Below are positions 35,785 through 43,515 of a stretch of 64,000 nt of DNA, in pieces. The notes beneath the pieces were generated by a model. That model saw only the letters and a list, made by a program, of their open reading frames with translations. It was not told the origin of the DNA and ran no database searches. Each line of letters starts with the position of its first letter. The stretch's first letter is position 1. Made by a program: the position numbers and the translations under genes. Source of the DNA: Acidobacteriota bacterium (lineage in GTDB: Bacteria > Acidobacteriota > UBA6911 > RPQK01 > JAJDTT01); NCBI GenBank assembly GCA_028874215.1, contig JAPPLF010000042.1, positions 170,550-234,549 of the forward strand, read 5' to 3'.

Positions 35785-35803
35785 GGGCGACTTCCAGTCG
35801 CCC
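35785..35803. repeat. Family B palindrome
   Basis: GGGCGACTTCCAGTCGCCC. Compared with 17797, both arms carry compensating changes (T to C and A to G), so the stem is conserved while the sequence drifted. It lies 8 bp after the aminotransferase stop. Confidence 0.85.
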
Positions 35804-35817
35804 ACGCTTTCTCCGGA

Positions 35818-35865
35818 GGGAGTCCGGCGGTTAGGAAAGGGAGTCCGGCGGTTAGGAAACCGCCG
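35818..35865. repeat. Family A palindrome with a duplicated left half
   Basis: The 21-base block beginning GGGAGTCCGGCGG occurs twice in direct tandem (35818-35838 and 35839-35859). Only the second is followed by the right arm, giving CGGCGGTTAGGAAACCGCCG at 35846-35865. The half-copy looks like a slipped or incomplete duplication. Confidence 0.85.
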
Positions 35866-35878
35866 CTCCCGCTCCCGC

Positions 35879-37198
35879 TCAACCCGCCTGGATGGTCCGC
35901 TTCACCGGATCGAAGGTCATGCGCCTTCCGGCCCAGTAGGCATCGTTGGACATGATGCAGGCGATGGAATGGGCGTAACCGTGGTCGACGTTGCAGTAGA
36001 GCCTCTTGGCGTCCCGCTGGCGAACCGCATCGAGCCAATTGGCCATGTGGCTGACTTCGCCCGGAGCATCGGGCACCTCGACCATGTCGGCAACCTTCCC
36101 GTCGGCTTTGACGCCCTTGCCGGTGAATCGCCAACCGTGAGACGGATCGGCGTTGGGCTCCTCCTTGCCCTGTTTCCAGTCCATCCCGCCGCCGGGTGAA
36201 AAGCTGCCCAGGGTCCCGTGGACCTGCGTCGCCTTCCCGTAGCCGTTGATGAGATTGGTGGAGTAGACGGCCAGGAGTTTCTTGCCGTCCTTCTCATATT
36301 CCAGGGCCGCTTCCAAGGTGTCGGGATTCTCTCTCCAGTCCTTGTACCGGTAGATGCCGCCGTGGGCCACGGCGCTCAACGGCGTCGTCACCCCGGCCAA
36401 CATGTGGGCCAAGTCGATGCCGTGAGTCATCCACTGGTCGATGATGCCGCTGGAGAAGTCCTTCCAGAGGCGGAAGCAGCGGAAGATCCTGGCATCGAAG
36501 GGACGATCGGGCCTTCCCATGAGCCAGCTCTTCCAATCCACGTCGCTCTCTTTGACCATGGCGCGCTGCTCGGCTCGCCCGGCCCAACGGTAGGGGCTGT
36601 AGGCGTTCCAGAGGATATCCACCTTGACCACGTCGCCGATGATGCCGTCGGCGATCATCTTGGCCGCCTGCCGGTACTTGGGCCAGGAGCGCCTCTGGGT
36701 CCCGATCTGAACGATGGTTCCGGCCTTCTTGACCGCGTCGAGGGCGTCGTTGGCCTCTGCCAGGACATTGGACATGGGCTTTTCGCAGTAGGCGTCCTTG
36801 CCGGCCTTGGCGGCCGCCGTCAAGACCTGGGCGTGGGCGTGGTCGGGAGTGGCGATGATGACGGCGTCCACGTCGGCGTCGGCCAGGATCTCTTCGTGGT
36901 GACGGTAAACCTTGGGGGCCTGTCCCTGGTTCTCCGTCACGAACTTGGAGGCCTTGTCCCGATGGTAGCTCCAGAGATCGGCGATCGCCGTCAGGTGAGC
37001 GTTGAAGCGATTGTTGTCGGCAAAAAAGTTCTTGAGGAGGCTTGTGCCGCGGCCGCCCGGACCCACGATCCCCACGTTGAGCCGGTTGTTCACGTTGCGG
37101 GCGCTGGCGATCCCGGGGAAACCGGCGACGGCCAGTCCTGCCCCTGCTCCAGCGGAACGAGACAGAAACCGACGGCGGCTGATGGATGACTTGCTCAT
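35879..37198 (-). CDS. Tat-exported Gfo/Idh/MocA family oxidoreductase
   Basis: 439 residues. The Tat signal is SISRRRFLSRSAGAGAGLAV followed by an Ala-rich cleavage region. The nucleotide-binding VGIVGPGGRGTSLL, the cofactor loop ATPDHAHAQV and the catalytic DAYCEKPMSN are intact, and the C-terminal domain has WMTHGIDLAHMLAG. The family has many exported members in Planctomycetota and Acidobacteriota, some acting as NAD-dependent glycosidases or with a tightly bound cofactor. The start at 37198 has AAGGAG seven bases upstream. It follows the threonine aldolase and TIM-barrel genes on the same strand after 125 bp. Confidence 0.93.
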   Translation of the reverse strand: MSKSSISRRRFLSRSAGAGAGLAVAGFPGIASARNVNNRLNVGIVGPGGRGTSLLKNFFADNNRFNAHLTAIADLWSYHRDKASKFVTENQGQAPKVYRHHEEILADADVDAVIIATPDHAHAQVLTAAAKAGKDAYCEKPMSNVLAEANDALDAVKKAGTIVQIGTQRRSWPKYRQAAKMIADGIIGDVVKVDILWNAYSPYRWAGRAEQRAMVKESDVDWKSWLMGRPDRPFDARIFRCFRLWKDFSSGIIDQWMTHGIDLAHMLAGVTTPLSAVAHGGIYRYKDWRENPDTLEAALEYEKDGKKLLAVYSTNLINGYGKATQVHGTLGSFSPGGGMDWKQGKEEPNADPSHGWRFTGKGVKADGKVADMVEVPDAPGEVSHMANWLDAVRQRDAKRLYCNVDHGYAHSIACIMSNDAYWAGRRMTFDPVKRTIQAG

Positions 37199-37323
37199 GA
37201 CGACTCCTTTTTTCCGGTGCATGGCTCCCGGCCCGAGGGCGCTCGAAGACGGGAATAAGACGATTATGGACGCCGGCCCCTGCGGTCGACTGCCGCCATG
37301 GTAGCGGAACCGGCGCCGGAGGA

Positions 37324-38562
37324 TCAAGCCTCCGCGGCGAGCCTGGCCACGGTGGCCCAGAGGCCCGAGGGGAGGTATTTGTCCCATCCCGACCAGCTCT
37401 CGATGGAGGTGGACTCCCAGAGGACGACGGCCCGGGCTCCCGCTTCACCAGCCGCCCGAACACCCGCTTCCAACCGCGCCGAACCCTCCACGAGTCCGAG
37501 CTGGTCCATGTTGTAGCAGTAGATTCCGGCCAGGATGCCGCTTCCGCCGCCGGACGAGCGCCTGGCGTGGCGGATCTGGCGTTTCACCTCCTCCGGGTCG
37601 AGGCGGGCCAGATTCCATTCGGGCAACATGATGTGCGCCTCCCGGCACAGGCCCCCGGCGAGCCACGACGTCCAGTCCACCAGCGCGCCCCGCAAGGCGT
37701 CGGTCCGGATCCTCCAGAGGCTCGTCTCCTCCAGGAGTCCGTCACGGACGTAGCGGGGCCAGTCCGGAAGGACCTGGCTTAGCGGGCTCTCCGGCGACAC
37801 CAGTACGCTCACCGGGTATTCGCCACTGCCGTTCCTCGGCTGCCGGTTGAGCTCCGCCATGAACCGGGTGACGTACCCAGCCCGGTGGCGGATCCAGGCA
37901 TCGCTGTGGTTGGGCTGCTCCCTGGGATCGACTCCGTGGGTCCGCCGGTAACTCTCCAGGGCCGGCTCCTCATAGCCGTAACGGCAGACGCCGTGGAGGT
38001 CCAGTTGCGGAGGCAGGTTCTCGTCGATCCGGGGCAACTGGCGGACGAAGTCCAGTAGAACGCCCCGGAAGCCGTAGGACATGAGCTCTTCGACCACGGC
38101 CAGCTTGTGGCGGCGCACCTCCGGATAGGCGAAGCTGAGCCGGGAGGATCTGCGATGACCGTCCCGGGCCACCGCGTGGAACTCCGGATGCTCCCGGGCA
38201 AAACGGGTCAGCGAAACCTGGCCGTGGGACTCTTCGTAGGGGCTGTACCAGACCCAGGGCTCCAAACCGGCTCCGAGAGTGCACTCCACGGCCTCTTCCA
38301 GCAGGTTCCAGGTCGAGTAGTCGGTCTCGGCCAGGGTGACCTTCCAGTATTCGGGGACCTCGCACGCTTCCCGGTCCTCACCCCGAAAGGTGTCCTCGAG
38401 ACGGCTGGGGTAGAAGACCCGGGAGCCGCAGTTGGCTCGCCAGTAGACCCTGCGGATTCCTGCGGCGGCGCAGGCGTCCGCGATCCTGCGGACTCCGACC
38501 CTCCCCCAATTGCCCCAGGCGGCGGCCCAATCGGGGTGCGTGACGACGGTGTCGATGATCAT
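37324..38562 (-). CDS. Putative glycoside-hydrolase-like TIM-barrel protein
   Basis: 412 residues, no signal. Repeating strand-helix blocks RIADACAAAGIRRVYWRANC, GLEPWVWYSPYEESHG, FRGVLLDFVRQLP, EEPALESYRRTHGVDPR and ARAVVLWESTS fit an (alpha/beta)8 barrel of the uncharacterised GHL type. Catalytic acids might be the Asp in VLLDF and a Glu on a later strand, but this is a guess. It is related in layout to the protein at 27679-29547. It begins four bases after the threonine aldolase stop, so the two are translated together; the link between an aldolase and a glycosidase-like protein is unexplained. Confidence 0.65.
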   Translation of the reverse strand: MIIDTVVTHPDWAAAWGNWGRVGVRRIADACAAAGIRRVYWRANCGSRVFYPSRLEDTFRGEDREACEVPEYWKVTLAETDYSTWNLLEEAVECTLGAGLEPWVWYSPYEESHGQVSLTRFAREHPEFHAVARDGHRRSSRLSFAYPEVRRHKLAVVEELMSYGFRGVLLDFVRQLPRIDENLPPQLDLHGVCRYGYEEPALESYRRTHGVDPREQPNHSDAWIRHRAGYVTRFMAELNRQPRNGSGEYPVSVLVSPESPLSQVLPDWPRYVRDGLLEETSLWRIRTDALRGALVDWTSWLAGGLCREAHIMLPEWNLARLDPEEVKRQIRHARRSSGGGSGILAGIYCYNMDQLGLVEGSARLEAGVRAAGEAGARAVVLWESTSIESWSGWDKYLPSGLWATVARLAAEA

Positions 38563-38566
38563 CGAA

Positions 38567-39628
38567 TCAAGTGAGCGCCGGGTCGGCTCCCAGCTCCCGG
38601 AAATCGCGGATCAGGGCATCCACGTCCTCGTCCCGGGTGTCCCAACTGCACATGAAGCGGGCGGCGCCGCCGGGCATGATTCCCACCGTCCAGCCCCGAT
38701 TCCTGAGGGCCTCCGCCAGGGCGGGCCGGAGCCGAACGAACACGCCGTTGGCCTCCCGGGGATAGGCGATGGAGATGCCCTCCAGCCGTCTCAGGCCCCG
38801 CTCCAGCCGGGCGGCGCAGGCATTGGCGTGCCGGGCGTTGCGAAGCCAGGCGCCGCTCTTGATCAGGGCCGTCCAGGGCGCCGACAGGAAACGCATCTTG
38901 GAAGCGACCTGGCCCGATTGCTTCCAACGGTACTCGAAGCCCGAAGCCAGCTCCCGATCGAAGAAAACCACGGCCTCCCCCTGGGGCAGTCCGTTCTTGG
39001 TGCAGCCGAAGGAGAGGACGTCGACCCCCGCTCTCCAGGTCGTGTCGGCCGGCTCGCAACCCAGGTGGACCAGGGCGTTCGCCAGACGGGCCCCGTCCAT
39101 GTGGACGCGGAGTCCCAGCTCCCGGCAAAGACGCGAGATCTCCCGCAGCCGCTCCAGGCTGTAGACGGTTCCCGCCTCCGTGGCCTGGGTCAGGCTGACG
39201 AGCCGCGGCGCGGGATACTGGAAGTCGCGGGTCCGGGTCTCGACCGCGTTCCGGATGCCGGCGGCGTCCAGTTTCCCGTGCTCTCCGGGTAGGGGCAGAA
39301 TTTTGGAGCCGCCGCTGAAGAACTCGGGCCCGCCGCATTCCCCCAGGTCGAGATGGGCCGTCTCATGGCAGATGGCCAGCTCATAGCTGCGGCAGAGGTG
39401 AGCCACGGCCAGCGAATTGGCGGCCGAACCGGTGAAGACGAAGTAGACGAGGCAATCGGTGGCGAAAACGTCCTGAATCGCGGCGCGCGCCTCCTGGGTA
39501 TGGGAGTCGAAGCCGTAGGCGGGAGCGTGTCCCCGATTGGCGCGGTCCAGCGCCTCCCAGGCTTCGGGGCAGATCCCCGCATTGGTGTCGCTCGCGAAAC
39601 CGCGAATCCGGCTATTCCGTATCACCAT
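38567..39628 (-). CDS. ltaE: Low-specificity threonine aldolase family protein
   Basis: 353 residues, fold-type I PLP enzyme of the beta-eliminating lyase family. Visible are SDTNAGICPEAWEAL, FVFTGSAANSLAV, HETAHLDLGECGG, LRVHMDGARLANALV (PLP-ring Asp) and DVLSFGCTKNG (Schiff-base Lys). It should split L-threonine or allo-threonine, or a beta-hydroxy amino acid, to glycine and an aldehyde. The family usually has SDT(V/A)T or similar near the N-terminus, as here. Its promoter must lie in the 145-bp region shared with the divergent class I aminotransferase gene. Confidence 0.9.
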   Translation of the reverse strand: MVIRNSRIRGFASDTNAGICPEAWEALDRANRGHAPAYGFDSHTQEARAAIQDVFATDCLVYFVFTGSAANSLAVAHLCRSYELAICHETAHLDLGECGGPEFFSGGSKILPLPGEHGKLDAAGIRNAVETRTRDFQYPAPRLVSLTQATEAGTVYSLERLREISRLCRELGLRVHMDGARLANALVHLGCEPADTTWRAGVDVLSFGCTKNGLPQGEAVVFFDRELASGFEYRWKQSGQVASKMRFLSAPWTALIKSGAWLRNARHANACAARLERGLRRLEGISIAYPREANGVFVRLRPALAEALRNRGWTVGIMPGGAARFMCSWDTRDEDVDALIRDFRELGADPALT

Positions 39629-39773
39629 GTCGACTCCGTGCGTTTCGCCGTGCGAGAGGATTCAGCATGCTTCCCGAGGTTTCTTGACACGACATGGGGC
39701 TTGATAGAGCATTTGCGCAATTCGCATTTCCAAGACGGACCGCGAAGGGCTGGTACGCAGGCGCAGAGGGCTC

Positions 39774-40940
39774 ATGACCACAGGCATCGACTGGAATCCG
39801 AGTCTGGCCGAGCTTCCGTTTTCTCCCATTCGCAAGTACTTCAACACCGCGGCCGCCATGGAGGACGTGGTTCATCTCTCCATCGGCCAGCCCGATTTTC
39901 CCACTCCCTCCCACATCGTCGAGGCGCACGTCCAAGCGCTCCGGGAGGGCAAGACGCGATATGAATTGGACGCCGGACTGCCCCGGCTCCGGGAGGCCGT
40001 TGCCGGCTGGTACAACCTCCGTTACGGCATCGAGCTCGGACCCGACAATGTCCTCATCACCACCGGCTGTTGCCAAGCCATGTTCATGGCTCTCACCGCC
40101 GCTGTCAAACCGGGCATGGAGGTGATCGTAGTGGAGCCGGTCTTCATCCTGGTCCACATCATTCGCATGGCCGGAGCCATCCCCCGGCCCCTGGTCACCA
40201 CGGCCGGCGAAGGGTACCAGTTGGATCCGCAGGCGGTGATCGACGCAATCAACGAGCGCACCTGCGCCATCATGATCAATTCTCCGGGGAACCCGACGGG
40301 GGCCATCTATCCCGCGGAGACGATCCGGGCCATCAGCGAGGCTGCGGCCGAGCGGGGGCTGGCCCTGATCAGCGACGAGGTCTACGAGTGCCTCATTCTC
40401 GACGAAGTGGAGTACGCCAGCGCCTTGACCTGCTCGCCGGCGCTGGATCATGTGATCGTGGCCAGCAGCGTGTCCAAGACCTACTCCATGGCCGGCCTGC
40501 GCCTGGGGTGGGCCATCTCCAGCGCCCGGAACATCGTAGACCTTCAGCGTTACCACATGTTCATCAGCACCACCGAGAACACGGCTTCCCAGTGGGCCGT
40601 GGTGGCGGCTCTGGAAGGGGACCAGGGTTGCGTCGACGAAATGGTCCGACAATACCGGAGGCGCCGGGACCGGATCGTGGAACTGGTGGATCAGACGCCG
40701 GCGCTCACCGGCTACACGCCGGGAGGCGCGTTCTTCATCATGCCCTTTCTTCCCGACGGGGCCGATGGCTTCGAAGTGGCCATGCAGATGCTCCGGGAAG
40801 CTCGGGTCTGCACCATCCCGGGGGGCGCATTCGGCCAATCCTGCAACAACGCCCTGCGCATCAGCTTCGCCACTTCCATGGACCAGATCGAGAAGGCATT
40901 CGAAAGGATGATTCCATGGCTCGAGAAACAATCATTCTGA
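39774..40940 (+). CDS. Class I/II pyridoxal-phosphate aminotransferase
   Basis: 388 residues. HLSIGQPDFPTPSHIVEA, NSPGNPTGAIY (substrate-carboxylate region), LALISDEVYE (Asp to PLP nitrogen) and VASSVSKTYSMAGLRLGW (Schiff-base Lys) identify fold-type I aminotransferases of the aspartate / aromatic / alanine group. Substrate specificity is not resolved. Its 3' end overlaps the start of the ornithine cyclodeaminase-like gene by 25 bases, so the two are co-translated, suggesting deamination or transamination of the same basic or unusual amino acid. Confidence 0.93.
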   Translation: MTTGIDWNPSLAELPFSPIRKYFNTAAAMEDVVHLSIGQPDFPTPSHIVEAHVQALREGKTRYELDAGLPRLREAVAGWYNLRYGIELGPDNVLITTGCCQAMFMALTAAVKPGMEVIVVEPVFILVHIIRMAGAIPRPLVTTAGEGYQLDPQAVIDAINERTCAIMINSPGNPTGAIYPAETIRAISEAAAERGLALISDEVYECLILDEVEYASALTCSPALDHVIVASSVSKTYSMAGLRLGWAISSARNIVDLQRYHMFISTTENTASQWAVVAALEGDQGCVDEMVRQYRRRRDRIVELVDQTPALTGYTPGGAFFIMPFLPDGADGFEVAMQMLREARVCTIPGGAFGQSCNNALRISFATSMDQIEKAFERMIPWLEKQSF

Positions 40941-41911
40941 CCCGCAAGGACATCGGTTCCCGAATCGACATCAAGGCCGCCATCCCCGCCATCGAGCACG
41001 CCATGGGCGAGTTCGAGCGGGGCAATGACTTCCTTCCCCCCAAGGCCATCTATCCGTTGCCGATTCCCGGCACCAGCGGCGGGATGGCGGCCTGCATCAC
41101 CGGCTATACCCAGGCCGCCGACCTGCTTTCCATGAAAGTGGGGCAGGAACGCGCCGACAACCTGGAGTGGGGCCTGCCCACCACCAACAGCTGGATCGCC
41201 GCTTTCGAGCCCCGGACGGGCGAGCTCCTGATGATCTGCGACGGCACGCTGCCCACCATGTACCGCACCGGCGCGGCCGCGGCGGTGAGCGCGAAGCATT
41301 TGAGCCGTCCCGATTCGGCGGCGCTGGCCGTGATCGGCGCCGGCCAGTTGGGACGCCAGTGTCTGCGGGCGGTGAGCTCGGTCCGGCCCTTCAGCCGGAT
41401 CTACCTCCACGATCTGCGCCGGGAGGCGGCCGAGCAGGTGAGCCGCGACCTGGCCGGAGAGGCGCCGGCGCCGATTCAGGTGGCGGAGGCCGAGGAGGCC
41501 TGCCGCGAGGCGGACGTCATCGTGACCGCGACCACCAGCCGCCGTCCCATCGTCCGGTCCCATTGGGTGCGTCCCGGGACCCACCTCTGCTGCATGGGAT
41601 CGGATCTGGCCGAGAAGATCGAGTGCGAAATGGAATTGATGCCCCGTTGCCGGCTGTTCGCCGACTTCGTCGAGCATGCCCTGCTTCGGGGAGAGGCAAG
41701 TCAGGCGGTGGAGGCCGGAATCCTGGGACAGGACTGTTATGCCGGCTCGCTGGGCCAGGTCATCAACGGCGACGTCGCGGGCCGGACCGGCCGGGACCAG
41801 ATCACCCTCTATGACGGAGTGGGAATCGGCATCCAGGACACGACCATCGCGAGGACCATTTTTCAGCAGGCTCGCGACCAGGACCTGGGCGTCCACGTGG
41901 CCTTTTCCTGA
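40916..41911 (+). CDS. Ornithine cyclodeaminase / mu-crystallin family protein
   Basis: 331 residues. The N-terminal substrate domain (ETIILTRKDIGSRIDIKAAI, LSMKVG with an active-site Lys) and the Rossmann half ALAVIGAGQLGRQCLRAV match the family, as do DVIVTATTSRRPI and GTHLCCMGSDLAEKIECE. Relatives deaminate ornithine to proline, reduce cyclic imines (ketimine reductase), or act as alanine or 2,3-diaminopropionate dehydrogenases. The ATG at 40916 is preceded by AAAGGA. It forms a plus-strand operon with the aminotransferase before it and, 46 bp downstream, the DegT-type gene. Confidence 0.9.
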   Translation: MARETIILTRKDIGSRIDIKAAIPAIEHAMGEFERGNDFLPPKAIYPLPIPGTSGGMAACITGYTQAADLLSMKVGQERADNLEWGLPTTNSWIAAFEPRTGELLMICDGTLPTMYRTGAAAAVSAKHLSRPDSAALAVIGAGQLGRQCLRAVSSVRPFSRIYLHDLRREAAEQVSRDLAGEAPAPIQVAEAEEACREADVIVTATTSRRPIVRSHWVRPGTHLCCMGSDLAEKIECEMELMPRCRLFADFVEHALLRGEASQAVEAGILGQDCYAGSLGQVINGDVAGRTGRDQITLYDGVGIGIQDTTIARTIFQQARDQDLGVHVAFS

Positions 41912-41957
41912 GGCTGCGGACGCAGGATCCACGCGGGGGCACGAACGGGAGGTGCAA

Positions 41958-43337
41958 ATGAAAGGCAGAAATTGGTCGCGCCGTTTCTTTCTGGGAGCCT
42001 CGGCCGCCCTCGCAGGCGCCCGGCTGACGGGCCGGGCGGCCCCGGCGCCGCTGCCGAAAACGACTCGAGACGATCAGTTGGCTCTACTGGGGGGAACTCC
42101 GGTTCGGTCGCAGCCCTTCGCCTCGTGGCCGACCCTCGAGGACGGTGACCGGGAGATTTGGAAGGAGGTGCTGGAAACGCGGCGTTGGAACCGCCGGCGC
42201 GGCAACTACGTCGACCGTTTCGAGGCGGAATGGAGGAATCGCCTGGGCGCCAGGTACGTGGTGGCCACCTCCGGCGGGACCAGCGCCCTCTACACCTCGT
42301 TGGTAGCCTTGGGCGTGGGACCCGGAGACGAGGTCGTCGTGCCCCCCTACACCTTCGTCGCCACCATCAACGTGGTTTTGCTCTGCCACGCACTCCCTAT
42401 CTTCGCGGACACGGACCGGGCGACGTCCCAGATGGATGCCTCTCGAATCGAGGCCGCGGTCAGCGGCCGGACCCGGGCGGTAATCCCGGTGCATCTGGGT
42501 GGGAACGTTTGTGACATGGACCGGATCCTGGAGGTCACCCGGCGCCGGGGGCTGAGGGTAGTCGAGGACGCCTGCCAGGCCCACCTGGCGGAGTGGAGGG
42601 GACGGAAAGTGGGAACCCTGGGGGATCTGGGCTGTTTCAGCTTTCAGGCGTCCAAGAATCTCAATTGCGGAGAAGGTGGAGCGATTTCCGGTGACGACCC
42701 CGAACTGATGGCCACCTGCACCAGCTTCCAGGATGCGGGGCGGGGCTACCAGGCGACCGCCGAAGGACGCCTGGAGCGAGCGGCTGCACCGTTGAACCAC
42801 GTGCGAAGCGGCGACAACCGGCGCATGACCGAATTTCAGGGGGCGCTGCTGCTGGGCCAATTGCAGCGCCTCGATGCCCAGACCCGGCGCCGAAGAGAAA
42901 ACGCCGCCTACCTGACTCGGATGTTCGACGAGATTCCCGGAATCGAACCTCCTGGGGAATACGAGGGATGTACCGGCAATGCCTATCACTTGTACATGTT
43001 CCGCTACCGGCCCGAAGCCTTCGCGGGAGTTTCGCGGGAACGCTTCCTGGAAGCGCTTCAGGCGGAAGGGGTTCGCTGTTCCCCCGGCTACCGTCCGCTG
43101 AACCGGGAGCCGTTCCTGGAGCAGGCGCTCCGATCCCGGCACTTTCGAAGAATCTATCCGGAAAATGTGCTCAAGGAGTGGCCCGAGCGGAACCATTGTC
43201 CCGAGAACGACCGGCTCTGCGAAGAGGCGGTCTGGTTGGGACAATCGGTCTTTCTGGGTTCGCGTTCCGACATGGAAGAAATAGCGGCTGCGGTCCGTAA
43301 GGTCAGGCGGCTGGCCTCGACCCTGGTCGAGTCGTGA
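41958..43337 (+). CDS. DegT/DnrJ/EryC1/StrS family aminotransferase with Tat signal
   Basis: 459 residues. The N-terminus is a twin-arginine signal (WSRRFFLGASAALAGARL), unusual for a PLP enzyme. The catalytic domain is complete: VATSGGTSALYTSLVALGVG, VVVPPYTFVATINVV, GLRVVEDACQAHLAEW (Asp to PLP) and CFSFQASKNLNCGEGGAI (Schiff-base Lys). The family transaminates keto sugars on nucleotide carriers; some members are dehydratases. Export would place it outside the cytoplasm, away from nucleotide sugars. GGGAGGTG precedes the ATG. It is the last gene of the aminotransferase / cyclodeaminase operon. Confidence 0.9.
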   Translation: MKGRNWSRRFFLGASAALAGARLTGRAAPAPLPKTTRDDQLALLGGTPVRSQPFASWPTLEDGDREIWKEVLETRRWNRRRGNYVDRFEAEWRNRLGARYVVATSGGTSALYTSLVALGVGPGDEVVVPPYTFVATINVVLLCHALPIFADTDRATSQMDASRIEAAVSGRTRAVIPVHLGGNVCDMDRILEVTRRRGLRVVEDACQAHLAEWRGRKVGTLGDLGCFSFQASKNLNCGEGGAISGDDPELMATCTSFQDAGRGYQATAEGRLERAAAPLNHVRSGDNRRMTEFQGALLLGQLQRLDAQTRRRRENAAYLTRMFDEIPGIEPPGEYEGCTGNAYHLYMFRYRPEAFAGVSRERFLEALQAEGVRCSPGYRPLNREPFLEQALRSRHFRRIYPENVLKEWPERNHCPENDRLCEEAVWLGQSVFLGSRSDMEEIAAAVRKVRRLASTLVES

Positions 43338-43515
43338 CCCGTGCGGAGACTGTGACCGAAACTGCGGCAACGGTGGGTGGAACGCTGTACATCCAGAAGA
43401 GGCTCAAGTAGACTCTGCGCTTGAACTCCCTGAAAGGTGCCCGCGAGTCCCTGTTGCCTGATTTGCTAACGATGGAAGTCGGCCGACCGCCGCGCCCCAA
43501 GATTAGGAAGCGCTC

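Noticed and set aside
39685..39730. TTGACA promoter for the class I aminotransferase gene
   Set aside because: A -35 match is present but no -10 box lies at acceptable spacing.
43338..43515. Cobalamin riboswitch before the B12/radical SAM gene
   Set aside because: I could not find the B12-box or its flanking stems in this 178-bp gap.
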